DNA of 64,000 nucleotides from Cupriavidus neocaledonicus. GTDB taxonomy: Bacteria > Pseudomonadota > Gammaproteobacteria > Burkholderiales > Burkholderiaceae. The position numbers and the translations under genes are program-made. The stretch spans positions 239,200-303,199 of the forward strand of contig NZ_AQUR01000104.1 of assembly GCF_000372525.1 (NCBI RefSeq), in the 5' to 3' direction. The notes beneath the pieces are model-generated. The model was not told the origin of the DNA. It did not search any database and saw only the letters and a list, made by a program, of their open reading frames with translations. Shown in pieces: positions 8,591 to 16,017 of this stretch (position 1 is the first letter of the stretch; every line of letters starts with the position of its first letter).

Positions 8591-10129
8591 TCAGGGTTTA
8601 CCGTTGCCTGACGGGGAAGCCGGCGCCGGCCCTGGCTCGTCCAGCAGGGTGCCCCAGTCAGTACGTTGGCGCATCTGCTCGCGCGTGGCGGGGTCGAGCA
8701 GCGGCTGCTCGCTGGACCAGCCACCGCCGAGCGCCTTGTACACGGCGATCAGGTCGCTGACGGCGTTGCTGCGGTTGACCACGTAGGCGTCCTGCTGGGC
8801 CGCCAGCGCGCGCTGTGCCTCCAGCACGCGCTGGAAGTCCGAATAGCCCTCGCGGTAAAGCGCGTTGGCCAGCGTCAGCGAGCGCCTCGCGGCCAGCGCG
8901 CTGTCGCGCAGGATCTGCTCGCGCTCCAGCGCCTTGATCAGCGCGCTCGCGGCATCGTCGGCTTCGCGCGCCGCCTGCCGCACGGCATCCTGGTAGGCAA
9001 CGATCAGCTGCTGCAGCCGGGCATCCTGCACGCGCACGGTGTTCTTGATGCGGCCATAGTCGAACACGTTCCAGCGCAAGGCCGGCCCGCCGGCCAGCAC
9101 GAGGCTGTTGGGCGTGCCCGCCAGCGTGCTGGCGGACCAGACGATGCTGCCGAGGAGCGTCAGCGACGGATACAGATCGGCTTCGGCCACGCCAACCAGC
9201 GCCGATTGCGCGGCGATCTGCAGCTCGGCGGCGCGGATATCCGGACGGCGTTGCAGCAGGCTGGCCGGCACGTCCTGCAGCACGGCGCGATCGAGCAGCG
9301 GAATCACGCCTTCCTGGCCGGACAGTTCCGGCAAATCCGGCAAGGGTCCCGGCGGGCGGCCAATCAGCACCGCCAGGGCATTGCGGGTGCGCGCGATCTG
9401 GCTTTCGAATTCGGGGATGGTACTGAGGGTGCCCAGGTACTGGGTCTTCGCTTGTTGCAGGTCGAGCTCGTCGGTCTCGCCGCTCTTGAACAGGCGCTCG
9501 GTGATTTCCAGGCTGCGCCGCTGCAGCGCCGCGTTGGCGCGGGCAATGCGCAGGCGTGCCTCGGCCGTGCGCAAGGCAAAGTAGGTCTCCGCCACCTGGG
9601 CGCGCAGCAGCACCAGCACATCGTCACGGTTGGCGCGGGCCGCAAAGTAGGCGGCATCGGCGGATTCGATGGCGCGGCTGAAGCGCCCCCAGAAATCCAG
9701 CTCCCAGCCGATATCGAACCCTGCGCTGTATTGCCAGAAGCGACTGTTCTGCGGGTTGCGGCCGCCGGCCTGCCGCCGGTCCGTGTACAGGACATCGGCG
9801 CTCGCCTGCTGCAACTGCGGGAAGCGCCCGCTGCGCGCGATGCCCAGTTGGGCACGCGCTTCCATCACGCGCAGGCCGGCGATCTTGAGGCCGGCATTGT
9901 GCGCGTCGGCTGCGGCGATCAGGCGTTCGAGCGCCGGGTCGCCGAAGACCTGCCACCACTCGCGGATGTCGGGCAACGCCCGCTGCACGGTGGCCTGATC
10001 GAGTGCCGGGCTGCGCCACTGCTGCGTCCACGGTTCCTGCTGTGGCTGAAAATCCGGCCCGAGGCGCGCGCAGCCCCCCACGCAGCAGGCGGCCAGCAAT
10101 GCGCGCAGACGATGGCTCCGGCGCGGCAT
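8591..10129 (-). CDS. Outer-membrane efflux lipoprotein, NodT/OprM type
   Basis: TolC-like outer-membrane channel of a tripartite efflux pump, 512 residues. The chosen ATG at 10129 gives a short basic n-region, a hydrophobic core and a lipobox ending at Cys20 (VGGC, then ARLGPDF), so the protein is a lipoprotein. Two outer-membrane efflux repeats follow; landmarks are DPALERLIAAADAHNAGLKIA, SFQYSAGFDIGWELDFWGRF-like DIGWELDFWGRFSRAIESAD, and LLQRRPDIRAAELQIAAQ, all typical of NodT-family members. It begins 17 bp after the AI-2E-family gene and ends 10 bp before the adaptor gene. The Shine-Dalgarno is weak, consistent with coupling to the upstream gene. Confidence 0.9.
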   Translation of the reverse strand: MPRRSHRLRALLAACCVGGCARLGPDFQPQQEPWTQQWRSPALDQATVQRALPDIREWWQVFGDPALERLIAAADAHNAGLKIAGLRVMEARAQLGIARSGRFPQLQQASADVLYTDRRQAGGRNPQNSRFWQYSAGFDIGWELDFWGRFSRAIESADAAYFAARANRDDVLVLLRAQVAETYFALRTAEARLRIARANAALQRRSLEITERLFKSGETDELDLQQAKTQYLGTLSTIPEFESQIARTRNALAVLIGRPPGPLPDLPELSGQEGVIPLLDRAVLQDVPASLLQRRPDIRAAELQIAAQSALVGVAEADLYPSLTLLGSIVWSASTLAGTPNSLVLAGGPALRWNVFDYGRIKNTVRVQDARLQQLIVAYQDAVRQAAREADDAASALIKALEREQILRDSALAARRSLTLANALYREGYSDFQRVLEAQRALAAQQDAYVVNRSNAVSDLIAVYKALGGGWSSEQPLLDPATREQMRQRTDWGTLLDEPGPAPASPSGNGKP

Positions 10130-10146
10130 GGGCGGCGCGGTTGGCT

Positions 10147-11250
10147 TCAGGTCTGTTGCTGGTTGCCAGGCTCGGTCTGCGGCGGCGGGTCTTCCACCCA
10201 TTGCCAGAACAGCTGATAGCCGACCGCCAGTACCACCGGGCCGATGAACAGGCCGATCACGCCGCCGGTCACCATTCCGCCCAGCGCGCCGATCAACACC
10301 ACCGGCATCGGCACGTCGACGCCCCGCCCAAGCAACAGCGGCTTGAGCACGTTATCGGCCAGCCCCGCCACGAACACATAGATGGCGAAGACGACGGTGG
10401 CTACGCTGGCCCCTTCGCTGGCAAATACATAGATGATCACCGGCACGGTGATCAGCGTGGCCGGCAACTGCGCAATGCCCAGCAGCAGCACCGCCATGGC
10501 CAGCAAGCCCGCGCCCGGGATCCCCTTGATCACGAAGGCAACGCCGATCAGCAGCATCTGGATAAAGGCGATGCCGACCACGCCCTGTGCCACCGCACGA
10601 ATGGTCGCCGTGCACAGCGAGACGGTGCGCTGGCCCCGTTCCGGGCCAAAGACACGCGCGGCAATCTGCACGGCGCTGCGGTTGCCGGCCTCGCCGTAGG
10701 CCATGAAAATGCCCCCGATAATCAAGGCAAAGACGAATATCAGCAGCCCCTTGCCGATGCCGGCGGCGGCGCCGAGCACGGCCAGGCTGATCTCCCGGAC
10801 CTGCGGCGCATGGGCCTGGATCACGCCGGTCAGGTCGGAGGCGGCCTGCAGCCAGACGTCGTACAGGCGCTGACCCACCAGCGGCCAGCTCGCGACTGAC
10901 TCGGCCGGTGGCGGAATATGCAAGCCTTCTTTCTTGACCATGGACACGGCACTGGCCACCGAGTCGACCATGGCGGCGCCAAGCAGGTATGCCGGCAGCG
11001 CGGTGATGGCAATCGCGGCCACGACGATCAGCGTGGCGGCGCGTCCGTCCTTGTTGCCGAGCTTGCGCCTGAGCCTGACCTGCAGGGGGTAGATGGTGAC
11101 GGCCAGGATCACCGACCAGACAATGAGGTCGAGAAAGGGCCGGAATATCTGGAAGCAGAAGATCGCCAGCACCGCGATCAGCCCCGCGCGGATCAGCACA
11201 TCGAGTAGTCCGCGCGACAGCACGCGCTCCGAAGTTGGCGTGGGCATCAT
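10147..11250 (-). CDS. AI-2E family transporter (TqsA/PerM-like permease)
   Basis: Predicted inner-membrane permease of 367 residues, AI-2E exporter family (PF01594). The ATG at 11250 is preferred because AGGGGGAG lies seven bases upstream. Paired N-terminal helices (LLDVLIRAGLIAVLAIFCF and FLDLIVWSVILAVTIYPL) are followed by a long cytoplasmic/periplasmic region and then a C-terminal cluster with GIPGAGLLAMAVLLLGIAQLP and the GRGVDVPMPVVLIGALGGM motif, characteristic of the family. It is the promoter-proximal gene of the five-gene operon. Members export autoinducer-2 (TqsA), act as Na+/H+ antiporters, or are uncharacterised; the role here is open. Confidence 0.88.
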   Translation of the reverse strand: MMPTPTSERVLSRGLLDVLIRAGLIAVLAIFCFQIFRPFLDLIVWSVILAVTIYPLQVRLRRKLGNKDGRAATLIVVAAIAITALPAYLLGAAMVDSVASAVSMVKKEGLHIPPPAESVASWPLVGQRLYDVWLQAASDLTGVIQAHAPQVREISLAVLGAAAGIGKGLLIFVFALIIGGIFMAYGEAGNRSAVQIAARVFGPERGQRTVSLCTATIRAVAQGVVGIAFIQMLLIGVAFVIKGIPGAGLLAMAVLLLGIAQLPATLITVPVIIYVFASEGASVATVVFAIYVFVAGLADNVLKPLLLGRGVDVPMPVVLIGALGGMVTGGVIGLFIGPVVLAVGYQLFWQWVEDPPPQTEPGNQQQT

Positions 11251-11318
11251 CGCTTGTCTCCCCCTGCAGATCACCACCAAGATCCAGGAACGGCAACCTC
11301 GCCGCCGCGCATTCGGCA

Positions 11319-11338
11319 GGTCAGGTTAAGTACTGACC
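11319..11338. promoter_or_regulatory. Candidate operator upstream of the efflux operon
   Basis: Perfect inverted repeat GGTCAG-N8-CTGACC about 70 bp before the AI-2E-family start. It would lie just downstream of the proposed transcription start, where a repressor would block elongation. No regulator gene is adjacent. A 6-bp arm can arise by chance, so this is tentative. Confidence 0.4.
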
Positions 11339-11357
11339 GCTTGGACGGGTGAAATCC

Positions 11358-11386
11358 AGTCTAGATGAGGGGTAAGGCCGGCACAA
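11358..11386 (-). promoter_or_regulatory. Possible sigma-70 promoter of the efflux operon
   Basis: On the minus strand TTGTGC (11381-11386) and TAGACT (11358-11363) are separated by 17 bp, each matching four of six consensus bases. It is correctly placed about 100 bp upstream of the first gene. The match is moderate. Confidence 0.35.
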
Positions 11387-11455
11387 CCTCGAAAGGTATG
11401 CTTATCGCTACACGGGCATGCCGGCCTGGCCACAGGGCTGGGCCATTGGCCATTG

Positions 11456-11510
11456 ACCGCCCTTGGACCGCCCTTGGACGGCCATTGGACTGCCATTGGA
11501 CTGCCATTGG
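11456..11510. repeat. Five tandem copies of a degenerate 11-bp unit
   Basis: Units of the form ACNGCCNTTGG start at 11456, 11467, 11478, 11489 and 11500: two ACCGCCCTTGG, one ACGGCCATTGG, two ACTGCCATTGG. Further partial CCATTGG copies precede it at about 11443-11454. It sits between the efflux operon promoter region and tRNA-Arg, in a 346-bp stretch without a gene (11251-11596). The reading frame through it is incidental. Confidence 0.9.
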
Positions 11511-11596
11511 GAGACCGCGCGATAGCGCCGGGACGATGCCGGCGCAGCGGCAGGAGCGGCCCGGGACGATCCGGCGGCGCGAATCGATGGGCCTGC

Positions 11597-11673
11597 TGGC
11601 GCGTCCTAGAGGATTCGAACCTCTGACCGCTCGCTTAGAAGGCGAGTGCTCTATCCAACTGAGCTAAGGACGC
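11597..11673 (-). tRNA. tRNA-Arg (anticodon TCT)
   Basis: The reverse complement folds as a 77-nt cloverleaf: acceptor GCGTCCT paired with AGGACGC, D-arm AGCTCAGTTGGATAGAGC, anticodon stem CTCGC/GCGAG with loop CTTCTAA giving TCT, and T-arm with GGTTCGAATCC. Discriminator G and the CCA end are encoded. A possible -10 (TAGAAT) lies about 15 bp upstream with a TTGTCA 19 bp before it. Confidence 0.97.
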
Positions 11674-11724
11674 GAAGGCGTGCATTCTACCGCAGCGCCC
11701 GGCCACGGTGACAAGCGATGCGCC

Positions 11725-12987
11725 TCAGGACGCCGCGCGCGGCTGGGCACGCGTGACGTAGCGGCCGGCGCCGGCGGCGTCGGCAGTCGATTCGGCGGTA
11801 TCGCCCCCCGGGTGCAGCGACACGCAGTTGCGCCCCTTCAGCTTGGCGTCATACAGCGCGCGATCGGCGCGACGCATCAGCGCATCGGCGCCCTCGCCGG
11901 GCTGGCGCGCGGCCACGCCGATGCTGACGGTATAGGCAATCGGATCGGGTTCGGACGGGCACGGCGTGGCGCGCACCGCCGTGGCCAGTCGCAGGCAGGC
12001 AAGCCGCCCGGTCTCCAGCGTGGTATCGGGCATCACGATGGCGAACTCCTCGCCGCCCAGGCGTCCCACCAGGTGGCCATGGCCGAGCGTCTTGCGCAGC
12101 AGGCCGGCAAAGTGCCGCAGCACGCTGTCGCCGGCCAGATGGCCATAGACATCGTTGATGGCCTTGAAGTGATCGAGGTCGACAAACGCGACCGTCATCG
12201 GCTTGCGCTGCCGCTCGGCCTGCAGGCAAGCGGCCTCGAGCTCCTCCCAGAAGGCGCCGCGCAACAGCACGTCGGTGAGGTCGTCGTGCCGCGCGCGCCG
12301 CTCCAGCATGCGGCGCAGCCGGTCGTGCGCCATCAGCGCAAAGCTGACCGACACCCCGACCAGGGCAAAGACGTTGAAGATGGCCAGCTCGCCGTCCCAC
12401 GGCATCGGCCGCGGCCAGGCGCCACCCTGTGCCATCGCCGCCAGCGGCCGCAACACGGTCCAGACATTGATGGCGGCCGCGGCGATCACGATCGCCGCCA
12501 GCGACCACGCCGCCAGCCGGCCGGTACCGCGCGTGGCAGGCACCGACGGCACCACGCTGCGGGCGAGATCCAGCAGCAGCACGATATGGCAGGCGCTCAG
12601 CACCGGTGCCAGATCGGGCAGCGCCACCAACGTGGCCGGGTAGCGCGGCGCCAGATCGCCCCAGGCCACCGCTGCCGCGGCCGCGAGGTTCAGCCCCAGC
12701 AGGCCCGCGGCACGGCCCGGCCGTTGCGCAAAGTGCCGCGCGCCCACTGCCATCACCGAAAGCGCGGCAAGCAGCGCCAGGTCGGTCGACTCCGGCACCA
12801 GCCACATCGGCCGCAATGCCTGCACCGCCGCCAGCGCCGCGGCAAAGGCCGCCAGCACGCTGCCCAGCGCCCAGGATGTCAGGCCGCTGCGCTCCATGCC
12901 CGACGACCGGCGCAACACCACGCAAACCACCGCCATCTGCAAGGCAAACAGCCCCGCGATGAGCACAACCACGTGCGACTGAAACAT
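11725..12987 (-). CDS. Membrane diguanylate cyclase (GGDEF domain)
   Basis: Predicted cyclic-di-GMP synthase, 420 residues. The N-terminal half (about 1-220) is a membrane sensor with six or so hydrophobic helices; the GGDEF domain follows from about 232 (RHDDLTDVLLRGAFWEEL, a slightly diverged form of the usual LTGLxNR start). The active-site signature is GGEEF at 311-315, which is compatible with catalysis. The inhibitory RxxD site expected five residues before it is absent (Gly-His-Gly-His at 302-305), so product feedback inhibition is unlikely. The ATG at 12987 starts directly at the first helix (MFQSHVVVLIAG); a longer reading adds a basic, non-conserved tail. It is monocistronic, downstream of nothing and upstream of tRNA-Arg. 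Confidence 0.88.
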   Translation of the reverse strand: MFQSHVVVLIAGLFALQMAVVCVVLRRSSGMERSGLTSWALGSVLAAFAAALAAVQALRPMWLVPESTDLALLAALSVMAVGARHFAQRPGRAAGLLGLNLAAAAAVAWGDLAPRYPATLVALPDLAPVLSACHIVLLLDLARSVVPSVPATRGTGRLAAWSLAAIVIAAAAINVWTVLRPLAAMAQGGAWPRPMPWDGELAIFNVFALVGVSVSFALMAHDRLRRMLERRARHDDLTDVLLRGAFWEELEAACLQAERQRKPMTVAFVDLDHFKAINDVYGHLAGDSVLRHFAGLLRKTLGHGHLVGRLGGEEFAIVMPDTTLETGRLACLRLATAVRATPCPSEPDPIAYTVSIGVAARQPGEGADALMRRADRALYDAKLKGRNCVSLHPGGDTAESTADAAGAGRYVTRAQPRAAS

Positions 12988-13361
12988 CTTTATTCCCGTC
13001 CAAGGCAAGCCGCCGCGCTTCGCGTGCCACCGCGCTTGCCTGCATTTTTTGCCGATCCTGTGCCGGATCGTTGTGATCGAATGCCGCACTCCTGTTTCAG
13101 GCCGCCCATGCCGCCAGTTGGCGAACGCAGACAGACCGAGCCGCTCGCCCAGGGCGGAGAGCGCCGTTCTTATTGTGGTGATCAGGTCAGTCCGGAAGGA
13201 AATACGCGAAACCGGGCGTTCTCGACAGCACGCCGGTCGGACTGGAGCGGTGTGCGGATTATCGCAGCGCGCAAACCCAAGTCAAGACAAAGCGCCCCCG
13301 CCAGAAGGGGGAGCATCGCGGCGCACCCCGGCCGGCCCCAACCCGCCGGCATCGGCGCACG
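12988..13361. other. Gene-free stretch between the cyclase and tRNA-Pro
   Basis: About 370 bp that hold the leftward cyclase promoter. I see no convincing coding frame, RNA fold or repeat. Open frames here are short, run through the tRNA and are not credible. Confidence 0.5.
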
Positions 13362-13391
13362 TTGACCGTGGCTTGCCGTCGCGGCTACAAT
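13362..13391 (+). promoter_or_regulatory. tRNA-Pro promoter
   Basis: TTGACC (13362-13367) and TACAAT (13386-13391), each five of six matches to the sigma-70 consensus, 18 bp apart. The mature tRNA starts 9 bp after the -10 box. Confidence 0.8.
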
Positions 13392-13400
13392 GGCCGGCTT

Positions 13401-13477
13401 CGGAGCGTAGCGCAGCCTGGTAGCGCATCTGATTTGGGATCAGAGGGTCGTAGGTTCGAATCCTATCGCTCCGACCA
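13401..13477 (+). tRNA. tRNA-Pro (anticodon TGG)
   Basis: A 77-nt cloverleaf: acceptor CGGAGCG paired with CGCTCCG, anticodon stem CTGAT/ATCAG with loop TTTGGGA giving TGG, T-arm GTAGGTTCGAATCCTAT, discriminator A and encoded CCA. It has its own promoter and terminator. Confidence 0.97.
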
Positions 13478-13495
13478 GAAATACCCAATGGAAAC

Positions 13496-13530
13496 AACGG
13501 CCTGGATCGGAAGATCCGGGCCGTTTTTCT
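13496..13530 (+). terminator. Rho-independent terminator of tRNA-Pro
   Basis: Stem of 13 bp with one G-T mismatch (13496-13508 with 13513-13525, loop GGAA), followed by a T-rich run. It starts 19 bp after the tRNA. Confidence 0.88.
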
Positions 13531-13629
13531 TTCCCGGCGTCCTTTCCCGGCGTCTTTTTCCGGCGCGCTTGCGCAGGGCGGTTGCGCCCTTGCCCGTCCG
13601 GTGCGGCATGCGGCGCTGGCACCGCCCGG

Positions 13630-13695
13630 TCACCACGGGAGCAAGTCCGGCCAGATCACCGCGCCGGCGCATAGCATCAGAATCACGGCGGCCAT
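13630..13695 (-). CDS. Possible 21-residue membrane microprotein
   Basis: A short frame begins ATG at 13695, overlapping the last 13 bases of the exonuclease-fold gene in another frame, and encodes a peptide starting MAAVILML and ending PDLLPW. It is almost entirely hydrophobic, like a single transmembrane helix. GGGGA lies six bases before the ATG, and overlap with the upstream stop would allow coupling. No family is recognised. It could equally be the lost C-terminus of the upstream protein after a frameshift, or chance. Treat as speculative. Confidence 0.22.
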   Translation of the reverse strand: MAAVILMLCAGAVIWPDLLPW

Positions 13696-14363
13696 GGCCA
13701 GTCCCCGCCCGGGGCCGTGCTGGCTGGCTTCGACCTGAGGCCTCCAGTCGCTGCCGCAGGCGGCGGCGCGGCGGGCGGCGCGGCGGGCCCGCAGCCGGTG
13801 GGCGCGAGCAGGCTCATGAAATCGGCTTCGGCCAGCAGGAAGCCCATCGGTGTCGTCTGCCGGGTAGCGTCGATCGGCCGGAACAGCAGCCTGGACAGCG
13901 CCAGGCAATCGTCCAGCGCGACCTGTGGCCGCGGACGGAAGATGTGCAGGTGCTCGCACAGCGTATCGAGCTTGTGGTTGGCGGCGTAGAAATACTGGGA
14001 CCAGCGCACCTGCCGCACCGAGCAGCGCCAGCGCTTGTGATGGATCCCGGGCAGCACTTTCTCCAGCATCCTGGCGTTGAAGGCGGCGCCGTGGGCCACC
14101 AGCACCTCGGCCTCGTCGACAATGGCGCGCATGGCGCCAAGGTAGAAGCGGCGTCCGCGCAGCATGTCGGCGGTCAGCCCGTGGGTCTCGGTGGCCGCCG
14201 CGCTGATCGGCACGGTGGGCTCCTGCGAACCGTAGTACTCGGCCACTTCGCGCACCAGGCCGCCGGCGCGCGGCGACACCTCGACCAGCAGCAAGCCGAT
14301 GCTGACGGGCTCGTCGGCTGGCGTGAGCCCGGTGGTCTCGGTACTGACGATTGCGACCCGCAT
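13683..14363 (-). CDS. DnaQ-like exonuclease-fold protein with degenerate active site
   Basis: 226 residues; residues 1-165 match the RNase T/DnaQ 3'-5' exonuclease fold, with the Exo I motif as STETTGL (7-13), Exo II as HGAAFNARML (91-100) and Exo III near QVALDDCLALSRLL (147-160). Compared with DnaQ in this same window (LDTETTGL, HNAQFDLGFL, HGALLDAELL), the first catalytic Asp is Ser7, the Exo II Asp is Asn96 and the general-base His is Gln147; only Glu9 and Asp152 remain. The protein is therefore probably not a standard DEDDh nuclease. Residues from about 190 are a Pro/Ala/Gly-rich tail. The ATG has GGAG nine bases upstream. It lies alone between tRNA-Pro and a membrane-protein gene. Function unknown; a nucleic-acid-binding role is possible. 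Confidence 0.8.
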   Translation of the reverse strand: MRVAIVSTETTGLTPADEPVSIGLLLVEVSPRAGGLVREVAEYYGSQEPTVPISAAATETHGLTADMLRGRRFYLGAMRAIVDEAEVLVAHGAAFNARMLEKVLPGIHHKRWRCSVRQVRWSQYFYAANHKLDTLCEHLHIFRPRPQVALDDCLALSRLLFRPIDATRQTTPMGFLLAEADFMSLLAPTGCGPAAPPAAPPPAAATGGLRSKPASTAPGGDWPWPP

Positions 14364-14477
14364 GGGCGCTCCGGTGTGGCTGTGCGCGGACGTGCCAGGC
14401 GCCAGACGCTAGGGTTGTTCGCCTCTAGCGTAGTGCGAGCGCGTTAATCGTCATATCAACCAGATGGGCTAAACGGT

Positions 14478-15005
14478 TCAGGCGCGCGGCTGCGGTTGCG
14501 CCTGCGCCTCGCCGCGCCGCCGCTCCAGGTTGCAGTACACATCGGCCGCAACCAGTCCGAACAGCGCATGCGCAAACAGGCTCTCCCAGCCGCGCGCTTC
14601 GTCGAACCAGTTCATGTAGCGCCCGAACACATAGAAGTTGACCAGGTAGACCACTACGCCGAACACGATGCCGACTACCGAAGCCAGTCCCAGGCTGGTG
14701 TCGAGCCGGAATGACGACAGGATCAGCGCCAGCGCCGTCGCCAGGATGATCGACAAGGCAAAATGCACCGTGCCCGCGGCCAGCACGATGGTCCAGCTGA
14801 AGGCATCGGCCGACAGCGCCTCACGGCCGAGGATGATCGCGGCGACCATCTTCACGGTGCCCCAGGCGCCCTGGTACAGCAAAAAACGCGCGGTCAGCAG
14901 CTCCAGCACCATGTAGACCGCGCCCGCAATCAGCCCCGCCAGCACCGCCGCGCGCCAGTCGGGACGGCAGCGGACGTAGCGGTGCGATTCCAGATGGAGT
15001 TCCAT
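14478..15005 (-). CDS. Conserved membrane protein, unknown function
   Basis: 175 residues with four or five predicted helices: about 20-40 (AAVLAGLIAGAVYMVLELL), 50-60, 70-95, 105-125 (LASVVGIVFGVVVYLVNFYVFG) and 138-153. The N-terminus MELHLESHRYVR and the C-terminal ERRRGEAQAQPQPRA are polar. It has a strong AAGGAG nine bases before the start, so it is likely translated. I do not recognise a named family with confidence. The neighbouring genes give no functional hint; it is separated from both by more than 100 bp. Confidence 0.7.
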   Translation of the reverse strand: MELHLESHRYVRCRPDWRAAVLAGLIAGAVYMVLELLTARFLLYQGAWGTVKMVAAIILGREALSADAFSWTIVLAAGTVHFALSIILATALALILSSFRLDTSLGLASVVGIVFGVVVYLVNFYVFGRYMNWFDEARGWESLFAHALFGLVAADVYCNLERRRGEAQAQPQPRA

Positions 15006-15597
15006 GGCAGTCTCCTTGCGAGATCCGGCCCGGCACGGCCGTACGCGTTAGTTCTAGCTCATGTGACACAAATACCAAGCGGAGCGCGACGCAGGCTGCG
15101 GCTTTATCGCCACTTTATTGCGCCGGACCCCAGGCAGGTGCAACCGATGCGCGGGCAATGCTGCATCCGCGTACGTGATACAATGTCGCAGTAGCCCCCG
15201 GGGTGTCCGAGCATCCCTGTAACCGGGCGTTCTCACCAGCGCGCTCCTGCGAGCGAACAGCAGCCGCCGGCGCGGGCCCTCCGCGACGACACCGAACTGG
15301 CGAACCACCGGGTACACCTGCCCGCCTGCTCCGCGTAGCACACGGCCTCTCCGGCTGTCAGCGACCAGGCTTTCGCCCAAGCAATCCGCGCCCGCAGGGC
15401 AACACCGCTGACGCCGCCGACTGAACCGGTCATGCAGGCGCCTGCCGCCGCAGCATGCGCGCCCTGCCCCAACCGCCTCAGGCGCGATTGGCCGTATCGG
15501 CGCAAATGCCGCGGTTGGCGCCGTGGCGGGCGTATCGAACCGAATTTTTTGAAACGTAACCATGCAGCCTTCGCGGGCTGCCGAAAAGGAAGACAGA
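15006..15597. other. Long non-coding stretch upstream of infA
   Basis: About 590 bp between the divergent membrane-protein gene and infA. It should hold both promoters; TGATACAAT at about 15176-15184 is a possible rightward -10 with no clear -35. If used, it would give infA a 5' leader of roughly 400 nt. Frames here have no credible start or family match, and no RNA family is recognised by eye. Confidence 0.45.
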
Positions 15598-15819
15598 TTG
15601 GCTAAGGAAGAACTCATTGAATTTGGCGGCGTGGTGTCGGAAGCCCTGCCTGACAACCGCTATCGTGTCACGCTGGAAAACGGCGTTGAAATCTGGGCAT
15701 ACGCTTCGGGCAAGATGCAGAAACACCGCATCCGCATCCTGGCCGGCGACCGCGTGACCCTGGAAATGTCGCCCTACGACCTGACCAAGGGGCGCATCAA
15801 CTTCCGCCACAAGTCCTGA
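15598..15819 (+). CDS. infA: Translation initiation factor IF-1
   Basis: Small OB-fold protein that binds the ribosomal A site during initiation, 73 residues. I place the start at TTG 15598 because it yields the canonical AKEELIEFGGVVSEALP beginning and is preceded by AAGGAAG at normal spacing. An in-frame ATG at 15562 would add 12 non-conserved residues. The KMQKHRIRILAGDRVTLEMSPYDLTKGRI core is typical. The gene stands outside a ribosomal-protein operon and next to sixA; betaproteobacteria often carry a second infA elsewhere, so this may be the accessory copy. The start codon choice is the main uncertainty. Confidence 0.9.
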   Translation: MAKEELIEFGGVVSEALPDNRYRVTLENGVEIWAYASGKMQKHRIRILAGDRVTLEMSPYDLTKGRINFRHKS

Positions 15820-16017
15820 GTTTCCCGACGGCGCCGATGGCAACGCATTGCCACCGGCGCCGCCGCGTATTTGCGCCGACGCGCTGTCACGCCGCTGACA
15901 CCGCGCCCGGAGACACTTGCGGGCTGCCCTGACCGGCAGCCCGCTTTTGCTTGCGCCGCGCTTGCGCCGGTCGGGCCGCTTCACCATACTCGAAGCACGC
16001 TCATTGCACCGTCCGAC

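Noticed and set aside
11443..11510. Possible CRISPR-like array at the 11-bp repeats
   Set aside because: The units are contiguous without spacers, and there are no cas genes in the window.
11365..11667. A 100-codon plus-strand frame through the 11-bp repeats
   Set aside because: It runs through the tandem repeats and into tRNA-Arg on the opposite strand, with no ribosome site.
13205..15236. The shared sequence AACCGGGCGTTCTC near 13212 and 15220
   Set aside because: A 14-base match between two points in 64 kb of GC-rich DNA is expected by chance, and the flanks differ.
15203..15424. A 73-codon frame upstream of infA
   Set aside because: Begins with GTG without a Shine-Dalgarno and has an Arg/Pro/Ala composition with no family match.
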